DNA of 64,000 nt from Phorcus lineatus (Eukaryota > Mollusca > Gastropoda > Trochida > Trochidae), in the NCBI GenBank assembly GCA_921293015.1, contig OV121089.1:37620520-37684519 (forward strand). Direction: 5' to 3'. Of this stretch, positions 12,014 to 48,400 are shown piece by piece. Made by a program: the position numbers and the translations under genes. How positions within the stretch are numbered: position 1 is the first letter of the stretch; every line of letters starts with the position of its first letter. The notes under the pieces were generated by a model. The model was not told the DNA's origin. It saw only the letters and a program-made list of their open reading frames with translations, and made no database searches.

Positions 12014-12596
12014 GTTGACTTGATACTAGGATATGAGAAATAAATGAGTCTTCTATAATTTTCATTAATATAACCATCTTATTGAAAAGAAATTTACATA
12101 TGTGGATAATAATACCTGGATATTTTGGTATCCTGCAATAGTTCGTAGTTCCAGAACAACTCTTAGATTTCATTGCTACGACTAACCCTATGGGGATGGA
12201 TAACCAGACTTGCCCCTCAAACCTGCTTAGTGATTTTTACAAAGCTTCCCCAAAAAGATTGTTCCAGTATCACACTTTACTAAAGGCCTCAAGTCTAGAC
12301 GAGATGACGTCAGGTTGCTCATCTCTTTCAAATATATTTCTTTCATATATCAACTGGTACTGCAGGGGTTTAGGGTAAAATATTATCTGGGATATACATT
12401 ATAGTAAGAGACGTTCAAACCTTTCCTGCTGTACATATAAAATGTTTGCTTCATATATATTATTGATATTTCAGACCAAGACGAGAGTGAGTGTCTAGAT
12501 AGAGCGGATGTTTTCTGGAATCACTGCGGTGCCCACAGGGACAAACCCGCCACTGCCATCTACAGACCGGCTGCCAAGTCTAGAACTGTTCCTTGA
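3524..12596 (+). CDS. Gene A: secreted beta-helix / Cys-rich protein, 3' half (exons 13-23)
   Basis: Exons: 3524-3619, 4581-4709, 5322-5465, 6000-6078, 6650-6762, 7629-7785, 8829-9005, 9783-9968, 10293-10508, 11239-11352, 12475-12596 (TGA stop). All have AG acceptors and GT donors and join in one open frame of 510 residues. Exons 13-17 carry beta-helix rungs such as GNDHVMEYNHVHHLC, GVMLDDQYSSVTIEHNVFYD and IGGGRDNIIRYNVFYN, typical of right-handed parallel beta-helix enzymes. Exons 20-23 encode three Cys-rich modules (motifs KCLARA, YCG, IYGPTG). The first 12 exons lie left of the window; by comparison with gene B they would supply the signal peptide and the N-terminal half. Unlike gene B, exon 20 is in frame here (186 nt), so gene A may be the intact copy. 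Intron 17 holds a hairpin element and intron 18 a mollusc-type repeat; the other introns show nothing I recognise beyond short (TA)n and (TAA)n. Function is inferred: extracellular carbohydrate-active enzyme or binding protein. Confidence 0.85.
7139..7486 (+). mobile_element. Hairpin element with TGACGTCA boxes in intron 17 of gene A
   Basis: About 345 bases absent from B and C, where the flanks join as CATTATACACTGATGACG. It contains two TGACGTCA boxes (7204-7211, 7229-7236) and a near-perfect hairpin with 41-base arms at 7348-7388 and 7426-7466, capped by CTCGCTCTCGCTCGG. No coding capacity. MITE- or SINE-like; superfamily unknown. Confidence 0.65.
8122..8640 (+). repeat. Old interspersed mollusc-type repeat in intron 18 of gene A
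   Basis: Starts with a TTTTAGC...CTGGCC...AAAG...GATGGACGTACGGAGTCTG and TCTGTCCGTAAAC pattern, then TTCGATTTCTTCTCCAGATA, followed by internal near-repeats of TGGTGAC...CCTCTAATAAG. This resembles an abundant bivalve and gastropod intronic repeat, by memory. Shared by B and C, so older than the array. Confidence 0.5.
10625..10663 (+). repeat. (TA)n in intron 21 of gene A
   Basis: Simple TA repeat; short in gene B (about 40230). Confidence 0.95.
11982..12014 (+). repeat. (TAA)n in intron 22 of gene A
   Basis: About ten TAA units; reduced to a few degenerate units in gene B near 44930. Confidence 0.95.
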
Positions 12597-12849
12597 GTTG
12601 ACCTTCATTCATAAAATACGTTGATGCAAGATGAATTTGTTTGTGGTTGCTTTATTGGTCTCTACGACTGGTATTTGGTTGTGTGAAGGTTGAGAATTGG
12701 TGGGCACATGAACATCCTGATAGCCTCATCTCTTTTACAACGTGTGGAACTACAACTTCCATCTCTTTTATAGTGGTGGTCCAGGCACAGTCACAGTGCC
12801 AATGTGAGTGTAAGCGCAAAGAGACGACAGCTGCACACAGGAACTTATA

Positions 12850-13440
12850 GTAAAATTCTTGTGCGTTGCAACAGAGAACCAAAAGACCTTACGGTCATCT
12901 CAACTCCAGGACTGCACAAAGAACGTTTCAAATCAGGTGTCAGCGGTCACGTGGTCTCATTTGCAGGAATTCTGCAACAATATAAACTCTATGAAGAAAT
13001 CAGTTTTCCTGAACTGCAAAATGGCTTCTGTGGTAGGTCACATCCTTCACCATTTACCTTCATCTCTTGAGGAGATCGATTTCGCCGGATGCGCCATGGA
13101 GGGGAGGTTGCCACAAAGATTTGAATCTGAAACGTCTGAACTTAAGCAGCACACGACTTGAGAGTTCAGATCTAAAGGCGCTCACCCAAGGAGTGAAACT
13201 GGGTGAGTCGCTGGAGGAACTCAACCTTGGTGGCACTCACCTGGACAGATCAGGCGTAGTGGCTCTGGCCGAGTCTATCAGGCTCTCCAACTCTCTAAAG
13301 TGTCTCGACCTCAGCAACTCAGAGCTCACCACACGTTCTCTGACGCCACGGCAGAGTCGAGAACTCTCAACAAGCTTATTGTCTCTCCGTTGTGAATGGT
13401 GTCATCAAGTAATCAAACAGGATTCGCTGAAATTCAACCT
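12850..13440 (+). pseudogene. LRR (ribonuclease-inhibitor-like) gene fragment downstream of gene A
   Basis: Two frames carry leucine-rich-repeat sequence: 12860-13110 (FLNCKMASVVGHILHHLPSS, LEEIDFAGCAM) and 13115-13447 (NLKRLNLSSTRLESSDLKAL, LEELNLGGTHLDRSGVVALA, SLKCLDLSNSELT). The pattern L-x2-L-x-L-x4-L...G-x3-L-A-x-S is that of RNI-type LRRs as in NLR-like proteins. Compared with the copy after gene B, about 25 bases are missing between the frames, which breaks continuity. No start codon, effector or NACHT part is visible. Either a decayed gene end or captured fragment. Confidence 0.65.
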
Positions 13441-15383
13441 ATTATGATGTCGGTTTACTCAACAGCTAAGCATGATTCATAAGGAAAAGTCACCAAAGTG
13501 CATAAGTCGCGTATTCATGAGATTAACCAAAAACTTTACAGGATTCTTATAAACAGTATTTTGCTAAAGAGAATGAAGTATACAAAACATATTTCATATG
13601 ATACTGCATGGTATACGGATTCATCGATACCATTTTTGCCTGGACTCGAAGCAAATGACTCGCCTCTTTTATCAGATTTGACACTTTGAATTCTCTCTTA
13701 TCTTGACTGTGTTCAAAAAGGGCATATTTATGTTGCATTAGTATAAAATAATTGGGGGAAACACTGTCTTTGTATAACTAAATCATTTAAGAAATATAAT
13801 CGTATATAGAAAACTTCATATTGAGAGAGACATACAAAATGTAAAACACGTACATACATGTAGGGTTTTGGAAAATCACTGAGGTAGATCTTGTTTCTTA
13901 TCCTTTTAGGAGCCAGACATTATTCGAAATATATAAAAAGCTCAATCTAACATCATGATATTTTCAACAGAGCAAGATTTCTTTATCTTTGTATTCTATA
14001 TCAATTGTAGTTTGGCGATTGATAGAATTCTTTAAGCCTCAAGATAGCATGATCGGTAAATATTCAAGGTCGACTACAAAAACTTCAACAAAGAAGAGCA
14101 AACGCATACATGGTGAACATTCCAGGTACCAACCCATATACGCACATGACGAATGTTCAGCCAAATCCCATCAACAACTATATTTTTAACTAATGAAAAG
14201 ATCTCAGTATTTCCAGACGTGGTACAGTAGGAAACGAAAGTTTACCATACACACTTTACAAACGTCCCGACAAAACGAGCTTTAATCAAAATTATTTTCA
14301 AAGTTATGGGATTCATATTGCTGAATAAACTAATAGATGTTATACTTTATTAACAAAGCAAATCTTGATAACACATGTACATACATTGTACTACATGCGT
14401 AAGTGAAAAATATAGATCCGTGGTGACCCAATGTGACAGAGAGATATATATTTTAACATGTTGATATCAAATATACACTTTTTATGTTGATGAAAGTTTA
14501 ACAGAGTATTACGGACTTCTGAATCACTAAAACTTATCATATCAGTTTTCAAGATAAAACCAATAAACATACCTGTCACACACATTGCATTATTAGCGGT
14601 GAGGGACACCATCAATATACTTCCCAAGAAAACAGCCAATACAGGACAGTCCGATATCATATACCTATCACGCCTGCAAATAAGCAATATCCATAGATAA
14701 CTAACACTTGTACATCGTTGTCCAAAAAAGGCGCTACTTATATTTTAGGTCAAATATATATGCCCTCATGTTCGACATTCTAGCAAGGTAACAGTCTGGA
14801 GACCTTTCATACGGCTCCTTAAGTAAATGGAAACGCTTTTGAACGTTCTTGTTTGCTAAACACGGCGTTTTTAAACTAGTGCTTACCCTAACCCGAATGT
14901 GAAATAAAAACCTTGGGTCATGGTGACCCCAACACATTAAGTGCTCTTTTTCACAGCCATAACAAATTAATGATTCAGAGTAGCAAATATTTGACATCAA
15001 AATACATGTTAGAAGTAACAAAAAATTGTCCTTGGTATTTGGGTCAAAAAATAAAAAATGTGCAATATATTAAAGATTTGAAGGGGGCGTGCAGTGACTT
15101 CAATCCATATGGTTATTTGAATAATTTATATATTAAATTTTCTTTAAAGTTTGATTTAGAAATACCAAAACAATTAAGCAATTTGTTTTGGATTTCTTTA
15201 TTATTTTAATGAATATTGAGCCCAGGGGTCACTTTGACACCAAACTTCGTACAAGAGTTGATTAAGAACCTTGAACAGCCTGTCTTGTTCTCTTGTGCAC
15301 CTGCTGGGATTCGTAATAGTCTCGTTTGAAGATGAAGATAGAAATAAGTGTTAACCGTTTCGAACTTACAGGATGACTGCTTG
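13441..15383. other. Spacer between LRR relic A and copia-like element
   Basis: AT-rich. Much of it aligns with 46430-48400 after gene B, including a 66-codon ORF (13989-14189) whose paralog (47686-47886) shows replacements without a coding bias, so probably non-coding. Bases 14404-15080 are specific to this spacer. Confidence 0.5.
14573..14673 (-). other. Possible signal-peptide exon on the minus strand
   Basis: Read on the minus strand, an acceptor (TTATTTGCAG) precedes 101 bases that start a Met at 14660, encode MISDCPVLAVFLGSILMVSL followed by TANNAMCVT, and end in CAG|GTATGT. This is a typical signal-peptide exon, but no following exon is evident to the left. The surrounding 680 bases (14404-15080) are absent from the B-C spacer. 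Chance remains possible. Confidence 0.25.
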
Positions 15384-18300
15384 TGAAAAGTCAGGAATAT
15401 TCACACGTTTTAATCCTTCAATAAGAATGTACATCTTTTATGGTCGTCATATTTTACTTTCATCGGTGCATCGATATTGTCTATTTGTTTTGAGAAAAGG
15501 TAGCGTTTATAAAAGCAACAAAATAATTTTTTTAAAACATTATAGTTAAAATTGACTGATAGTTAAGATGAATGAGTCCTTCAAATTTTCATGGTATTTA
15601 CAGTCTGGTTTTTTTTTTGTGTATTCACAGCGTGAGAATAGCTATATATAGGTTCCTTCTCCAGAGCATCCAAGAGTCTCAATGGGGAAGCTCCCTTCTT
15701 TGTCAGTACATCGGCCAGTTGATGTGCTGTCTGCATCCAGACAACAGTGAAGTTTGGTGATTCAAGCTTCTCTTTGATTGAGGCATTGTCCATCCTCAAC
15801 CGTTTTTCTGTGCATTTGTTGGATGTGGCGAAAAGAGCGTCATAAAGTGACTTACAGTCAGTCACGCATCGGACGTCAGGCTCTTTTCCCATGAGTTCAC
15901 CATACAGGTATGACAACAGCATACCTCTGTCGATTCCATCCGCCATTGCCATTGTTTCAGCAGCAGAGTGCTTCTGGCAACTCGTCTAATCTTCCTTGAA
16001 CTCCACATGATTGGAGCAACTTTGTTGCTCTGAAAGTTGCTCTGCCTATCTCGAAGAAATATCACACCGCCTCACACACTTATTCAGTTCCAGGATATTT
16101 TCTACTTTTGAGTTATTAACCTTTGCAGATAACTCACAAACACTGAATAATATGTCTGGTCTCGTTTGCCTGGCAGCCCTCATGATCTGTCCAATCTTTG
16201 ATCGCAGGATATCCTTTTCCTCCTGTGTCAGCGTTGTTTGCTTTTCTTGAGCTTTTGATTTGTCGAATTGGATGGGCTCAATGGATTTTCACGTAATGAT
16301 TTTGATTTAGAGAGATTCCTTCTTCGTCTTTAGAGAGTTGTAGACCTATGTATCTAAACGGTGGTTCTTCTTCTTTTCCAACAGTTAATGTTTCACGAAC
16401 ATGTTTGATCACCCTCTCCTCAAAGCTCTCATCTCCACCCCAGAGAAAATCATCTACATGACATGCTATAACACCTAACAGCCTTTCATTCTCCTTCCAG
16501 AAAAACACTGCTGGATCTACTTTAGACAATGAACCTCTTAGCGTTTCAAGCACAGATTTCACTTGCTGGTACCACTTCAGTGATGCATCACGCAGGCCAT
16601 ACACACATTTTTTAAGTTTCAACAACTTCCCTTCACAGCTGGCCTCCTTGGGCGGCTTGATGTAAACATCTCTACCAATTGCTTCACCCTGGAGAAAAGC
16701 TGTTTTAATGTCGAGGCTTTTTAGTGTCCATGTATGCATCGACATCACTGCAAGAGCCATTTTTCATAGGTTCCTGGGCACATGTTGGAGAATCACATTT
16801 GATATCACAACTGTTTTCCTCGAATCCTCGAGCAACAAGTCGAGCCTTTTTGGTAACGCCACAGTCACTTTCTTTTAGTGTACACACCCATCTAACAGAG
16901 ATGCACTTTTGTCCCCTGTTCTCTACTTCCTCAAACACTACGTTTTCACGCCAACTACTCAATTCCTTCCCCTTTGCATCATCCCATGACACATCATCAA
17001 CTGTGAGTATGGTATCCTCTTCTTGTTCAATTGTGTGTGTATTCACATCAGGAACCCGCTCTAGTTCTGAGACTTGGATTAAGTCCACAGAGATTTCGGC
17101 ACCTTCCATATCTTCTGGCTCAAGAATCTTCAAATTATATCAGTGTTTGTTTTTGTGATTTGCTTTGCCAGCTCTGCTAAGCAGTTGTGCAATAACTGTT
17201 TCCTCACCGTCTTTGTGTTTGTACTTAACAATGTCTTTAATCTGCAAGTCTGTTGTGCTTGTTGGGAGTTCTCTAGTTTCTCTGTCACCAAGATTGATTT
17301 CATTTTCATCACTTCTCTCCACAGGTGTGTTTTCACCACCTTGCTCATCCTCCATCACATGTTCATCAGTGTGTTAATGTACCAGTCGTTCAGCTTCTGG
17401 TTCAGATGTCTCCAGCTTTCTGTTAACAAGCTGGCTGTCGTCTTTTGTGGGGACTGCTTCAATGCGAGTCTTCTTCTTAAGACGGCTGATGTGTACTCTG
17501 ACTAGTCTTCCTCCATGCCTGACAAAGACCACAGAGCCATCTCTGCCGATTACGCGTCCTGGACCTCTCCATTCCAAACTGTCTGGTCTTTTGTAGAACA
17601 CTTTATCGCCTGCTTCATACAAGTCAGTGATCGGTCGAACTTGTTTCCTGATAGCTCTTCTCACTCTCTCTGCAGACTCAGATTGTGTGAATGCTCTCCT
17701 TGCTGCATACAAGGTATGATCAGAGATATGATATGAGATATGAGATATGATCAGCTACAGGAACTCTGCTTGTTGTTCCTTCCAATGCTGGCAGGTCGTC
17801 ACTCAACACAGATGGTAAGTTTGGATTGCGGCCATACACAAGTTGATAAGAGCAGAAACCGTGTATGTTGGATAGAGAGTTCTTAGCCATCAGTGCCCAT
17901 GAACACTGTTGCTCAGATTTGACCTCCAACACAATTGCAGTCAAAGTTTGATTGTGTCTCTCAAGTGCCCCATTACTCCAAGGGCTGTAAGCTGCAGTGG
18001 TAATTAATTCCATGTTGAAGTTTTCAGCCATTTCAATGACATCATAGCCTGAAAACTCTCCACCGTTGAAGAGTTTCTTTGGCGCACCATGAACTGCTAT
18101 CCACATTTGAATGAACTTCTGGAGAAACACTTTGCATTGCTTTGTTGTCATAATTGCCCTAGCACTAAACCGTGTGTACTCATCCATAATGTGTAGGTAC
18201 CATACAGATTTGTCAAGTTCATGCAAGTCAACTGCTACTACTTGGTTAAAGTCTACTGCAAGTGGTAAACCAACAGCTGGTGTGTTTGCAGGCCTCTTAA

Positions 18301-20007
18301 AACTTGAACAAATGTCACATGACCCACTGACTTCATCCAAGAAATCAAAAGCCTTTGTGTTAACAACACTAGCATCTTTTAATAATTTCTCAAGTCTCTG
18401 CCCACTTCGGTGTCCAAACTGAACATGTAGTTTCCTAATTGTCCTTTTCAAGTCTTTACTCTCTACGTCATCCAGAAGAAGAACTTGTAGCGAACTAAGT
18501 TCATCATCATGAGTGTGTTTGGTTCCAAGTTCAACACAATAATGACCGCTTGAAGTGTACATTATTTGCACTGGTTGTCCAAACATGCTTAACGTGTCAT
18601 TTTTCATGTCAATTATTGTCCCTGCTTTCTGTAAAGATGATTTACTCAATAGCAAAGGAATGTCAGCTGACACAACTTCAGATTCAATTTCACATTCAGT
18701 CTCACCTATCTTCACAGGAAGAACAATTTTCTTGCTTGATTGTACTCGCTTTCCATCTCCAAACCTAAAGGATTTGTGACTTAGTTTCCTTTGTAACACG
18801 TCCACCATGTCTCTGAAAATCTTCAAAGCAACTTTCACCACAAACAGTTCTTGAACAAGCCCTGTCAACAACGGCACAGCCTGATGCTTCTGTAATGCTT
18901 CAAGTGTGAACAGAACTAAATTACACACATCTTCATCACTATCATTGCCATCCATTTCAACAAGTCTAACATGATCATTCTTATGAGGGCAATCTTTCAT
19001 CAAATGGTACGTTGATTGACAGATGATACATCTTGACCTCCGACCATTCCTGTCAAGTGGATTTGTACCTCTTCTCAATGTGCCTATTGACTTGTTTTGG
19101 TGTACATATTTGCGTGACTTAGTGAACATTACATCTTCTGTTTTTATTGTAATAGCTGATTGTTGATCAGTTTGTATAGTATGTCCAAATACTCTCTTTA
19201 AAGCCCCTTTCATTGTCTCATATTTTCTATCAGTCGCAGCAGTAAGTGCAAGTTTACGATCTTTTTCATCAAGTTGAGAACTGTCTAACAATTTGAAACT
19301 GAGTACAGAATCTGGTAATGTCATATCATTTCGTTTGCACAGACCGTACCTTTTCTCATATTCCACAATGAAATCCATCATGCTGGTTCCAGGGCTTTTA
19401 CGATAAGAATCTAAACTGACGAAAGCTTCGTATGCCAGATCATTTGAGTCTCTAAGGTATACGGTATCCAAACGTTTCAGTAATTCCTCTAAACCGTCTT
19501 CGGCACTCAACTTTGTATGACCCAACTCTCGTGCGGTAGATCTTGCCGTTCGAGTTAGTGAAAGAGCCACTGCCCCACCTAACTGCTGTTTCTTTAGTGT
19601 TGTAACGTCTTTCCATATATTAATTTCAAGTTTCCAGTCTTCGTAAGACCTATTTGAATCAAACATCGGCGGATTTCTGTAATCCTTCGCCGCCATTTTG
19701 GTACGTAGCGTGATGTCCAAAAGTAATATTTCCACACAATGTTATTTGGATTTCGTTCTCTCTCCGTGAATACTGAAATTGCTCTGCTACCATGAAAAGT
19801 CAGGAATATTCACACGTTTTAATCCTTCAATAAGAATGTACCTCATTTATGGCCGTCATATTTTACTTTCATCGTTGCATCGATATTGTCTAGCGAGCAC
19901 ATGCTCTTCACTCGTCAACGGAAATAACATCTCCTATCATCCTGTCATGCGCACAATCCAAAAGCGGATATTACGATTTATACATTTACATAATTAGATA
20001 GTTAAAC
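15384..20007 (-). mobile_element. Ty1/copia-like LTR retrotransposon, broken
   Basis: Parts in copia order on the minus strand: right LTR 19793-20007 (5' LTR of the element), a primer-binding site matching initiator tRNA-Met directly inside it (19782-19792), a gag region with a CCHC zinc knuckle, protease and integrase region (about 17.7-19.7 kb), reverse transcriptase and RNase H region (about 15.6-17.1 kb), and a left LTR recognisable over about 100 bases from 15384. The LTRs begin TGAAAAG and differ at about 4 of 100 aligned bases, so the copy is moderately young but not fresh. Coding is in several pieces, so it is broken in several places. A short target duplication (CTTG) flanks it, and gene C carries the uninterrupted site at 48391-48405. 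Confidence 0.85.
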
Positions 20008-20289
20008 CTTGTAACACTTTTGTGTTACCTAATTAAAAAAACCTTTGTTAGAGGCAGCATATGATAGAGCTTGTAACCTGTCAACAATACGCTAATAATG
20101 ATTTAATAACTGTCGAACGAGTTCTAAGAGACCCGCTATCTTACGGCCTAGACATTTCCGTAATCACAGTACTTTTTAATGTCTACATAGATAACCGAAA
20201 ATGGCGACCTTAGATAAGGCCTGTTATATTACGTACAAGGAAACTGAGCGGTTTCGAGATTATCAGTCTGGAGAAAAAGGCTAATCACG
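20008..20289 (+). promoter_or_regulatory. Presumed promoter and 5' leader of gene B
   Basis: The 280 bases between the copia-like LTR and the gene B ATG match 48400-48745 before gene C, except that B lacks about 60 bases (present in C at about 48427-48490) and carries the LTR element immediately upstream. Near the start both copies share a short palindrome (GTAACAC TTTT GTGTTAC). No classical core promoter element is certain. Confidence 0.4.
20201..20284 (+). promoter_or_regulatory. 27-codon upstream ORF before gene B
   Basis: An ATG in the context AAAATGGCGACC opens a frame of 27 codons (MATLDKACYITYKETER...) that ends at TAA five bases before the gene B ATG, in a different frame. The same uORF stands before gene C with an unchanged peptide. 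If transcribed as leader it could restrain translation of the main ORF. The AAAATGGCG core also resembles a YY1-type initiator element, so it could equally mark the transcription start. No TATA box is convincing. Confidence 0.45.
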
Positions 20290-45542
<25,253 letters not shown>

Positions 45543-45784
45543 GTTGACCTCATTTATAAAAAATGTTGATAAAAGATGAATTTGTTTGTGATTGCTTTAT
45601 TGGTCTCTACGACTGGATTCTGTTGTTAAGAGGTTCAGAATTGGTGGGCTCCTGAACATCCTGATAGCCTCATCTCTTTTACAGCGTGTGGAACTACAAC
45701 TTCCATCTCTTTTATGGTGACAGTCCAGGGACATTCACAGTGCCAGTGTGAGTGTAAGCGCAAAGAGACAACAGTTGCACACAG

Positions 45785-46420
45785 GACCTGATGGCAAAAT
45801 TCTTGTGCGTTGCAACAGAGAACCACAAGACCTTACGCTTATATCAACTCGAGGACTGCACAAAGAAAGTATCAAATAATGTGTCAGCGGTCACGTGGTC
45901 TCATTTACAGGAGTTCTGCAACAACATAACCTCTATTAAGAAATTCATTTTCCTGAACTGCAAAATGGCTTCCGTAGTAGGTCACATCCATCACCATTTA
46001 CCTTCATCTCTTGAGGAGATCGATTTCGCCAGATGAGCCATGAACCCAATCTGTGCAGGCGAGGTTGCCACAAAGATTGAACACTCCAAGAATCTGAAAC
46101 GTCTGAACTAAAGCAGCACACGACTTGAGAGTTCAGATCTAAAGGCGCTCACCCAAGGAGTGAAGCTGGGTGAGTCGCTCGAGGAGCTCAACCTTGGTGG
46201 CACTCACCTGGACAGATCAGGCGTGGTGGCTCTGGCCGAGTCTATCAGGCTCTCCAACTCTCTAAAGTGTCTCGACCTCAGCAACTCAGAGCTCACCACA
46301 CGCTATATGACTCCACTGCAGAGTCGAGAACTCTCAACAAGCTTATTTACTCTCCGTTGTGAACTGTTTCATCAAGTAATCAAACAGGATTCGCTGAAAT
46401 TCTTAAATCAACCTAGCATG
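45785..46420 (+). pseudogene. LRR gene fragment downstream of gene B
   Basis: Paralog of 12850-13440. It keeps the segment lost in the first copy (CAGEVATKIEHSKNLKRLN) but has TGA or TAG-type stops after EEIDFAR and after KRLN. The LRR core LEELNLGGTHLDRSGVVALA is retained. It was duplicated together with the beta-helix gene. Confidence 0.65.
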
Positions 46421-48400
46421 ATGTCGGTTTACTCAACAGCTAAGCATGATTCATAAAAAATCACCAAATTACGTAAGTGGCGTATTCATGGGATTAACCA
46501 AAAACTGTTTATTATCATTTTAACAGACTTACAGTTGTCATTTATATGTTAATGGCCATGAAACCTTACATCTCAAAGTCCTCACCTTTCCTTGAATATG
46601 ACAATGTTCGGGATTCTTAGAAACAATATTTTTTTCAATCCATATTTCATGTGACGCTGCATGGTATACGGATTCATTGATACCATCTTGGCCTGAACTG
46701 GAAGCAAATGAGTCGCCTCTTTTATCAGACTTGACACTTTGAATTCTCTCTCATCTTGACTGTGTCCAAAAAGGGCATATTTATGTTGCATTAGTATAAA
46801 ATAATTGGTCTTTGTATAACTAAATCATTTTAGAAAAAAGTCGTTCATATTAAGAGAGACAATGAATTCAAAAACATACCATCGCATCCTATAGGTTCTA
46901 AGTTATCAATACTTTTTTCCTATACGTAAATCGCTTTTGAAAACGGCAGTCATGCATGTTATTTAAGTCAAAAATTTGTTTTACTCTTTCAGTCTCATCA
47001 ACAACGATTTATGGTCAAAAGATACAGATCAACTTTCGGTTTTAACTTCAAGAATCAAGATGTTATTCAAGCGAATATCTATGCAATAATGAAAGAAGCA
47101 TTTACACATTGGAGATTATTTTATTGTTATTGCAAATCTAGTAATAGAATGAGATATGAATATAATTGTGGTTATGAATTGATCTCTATTGACATCATAA
47201 AGTAAAATGTAGCCAATGTCCTTTATAACATGATTATATCATAGAAGAAATATATTTTGCCAATAAGATTCGACCCATGTCTACATCAGAAGTTCAATGA
47301 ATAATAACGTAATAATATGCTTAATTTTATTTCTTTTCTTTTTTTACATTTCGACAAACACCTAGGATAATATTTGGCGTGTAAGAATAGATAATGATTA
47401 CAGAACGACTCATGATACACAATAACAAAATAAAACAATATAATTATATGCTATTCACATAATGGTCTAAATAAAATATTCATCTAAAAACGACTTCGAA
47501 TGATACTGAACATCACTCAAGATTGGAAGTTCGCTTCAAAATGTAATACATACGTGTAGCGTTTTGGAAAATCACTGAGGTAGATCTTGTTTCTAATCCT
47601 TTTAGGAGCCAGAAAATATTCGAAAATATATAAAAAGCTTAATCTAACACCATGATATTTTCAACAGAGCAAGATTTCTTTATCTTTGTATTCTATATCA
47701 ATTGTACTTTGGCGATTGATTAAATTCTTTAAACGTCAAGATCGCATGATCGGTAAATATTCAAGGTCGACTACAAAAACTTCAACAAAGAGGAGCAAAC
47801 GCATACATGGTGAATATCCCAGTTACCAACCCATATACGCACGTGAAGAATGTTCAGCCAAATCCCATCAACAACTTTATTTGTAACTATTGATAAGATC
47901 TCAGAATTTCCAGACGTGGTGCAGTAGCAAACGAAAGTTCACCATAAACAATACACAAACGTCCCGACAAAATGAGTTTAAATCCAAATTCTTTTCAAAC
48001 TTATGGGATTCCTATAACTGAATAAACTAATAGATGTGACAATTCATTAACAAAGAAAATCTTGATAACACATGTACACACATTATACTACATGCGTAGG
48101 TGAAGGGGGACGTGCAGTGAATGCAATTCATATGGTTATTTGAATAATTTATATATTTTCTTTAAAGTTTGATTTAGAAATACCAAAATAATTAAGCAAT
48201 TTGTTTTGGATTTCTTTATCATTTTAATGAATATTGGGCACAGGGGTCACTTTGACACCAAATTTCGTACAAGACTTGATTAAGAACCTTGAACAGCCTG
48301 TCTTGTTCTCTTGTGCATCTGCTGGGATTCGTAATAGTCTCGTTTGAAGATGGAGATAGAAATAAGTGTTAACCGTTTTGAACTTACAGGATGACTGCTT
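46421..48400. other. Spacer between LRR relic B and gene C promoter
   Basis: No gene recognised. It contains a displaced copy of the end of intron 21 (46507-46608), and an AT-rich stretch (about 46890-47530) without counterpart in the A-B spacer. The target site of the copia-like element is intact at its right end. Confidence 0.5.
46507..46608 (+). repeat. Displaced copy of the intron 21 end of gene B
   Basis: Bases 46507-46608 match 44149-44246, the last 100 bases of intron 21 just before the exon 22 acceptor, with scattered changes. The match stops at GACAATGTT, just before the acceptor AG. The spacer after gene A has no such segment. Confidence 0.75.

Larger units (their letters stand above)
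9783..12596 (+). other. Cys-rich triple-module tail of gene A (exons 20-23)
   Basis: Three consecutive modules follow the beta-helix. Module 1 is exon 20 (GCWLKTSGCPPHP...), module 2 is exon 21 (GKHCYFADYGCLNHGG...), and module 3 is split over exons 22 and 23 (GGGCWIKMASCPADK... then ESECLDRADVFWNHCG). Shared positions are an aromatic next to the first Cys, a second Cys 6-8 residues later, a Tyr- or Phe-containing stretch, an E-x-K/E-C-L-x-R-A helix, a Y/H-C-G turn and a closing T-A/S-I/V-Y/F-G/R-P. Modules 1 and 2 start and end in phase 1 so they could be duplicated or skipped without a frameshift. Several Cys per module suggest disulfides and an extracellular location. I do not recognise it as a named domain; it could be a carbohydrate- or protein-binding appendage. 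Confidence 0.7.

Noticed and set aside
12597-12660. Poly(A) signal of gene A
   Set aside because: No clear AATAAA follows the stop within the expected distance; weak AT-rich variants only.
13989-14189. 66-codon ORF conserved after gene A and gene B (47686-47886)
   Set aside because: Several replacements including charge changes, no signal, domain or splice context; similarity is explained by duplicated spacer DNA.
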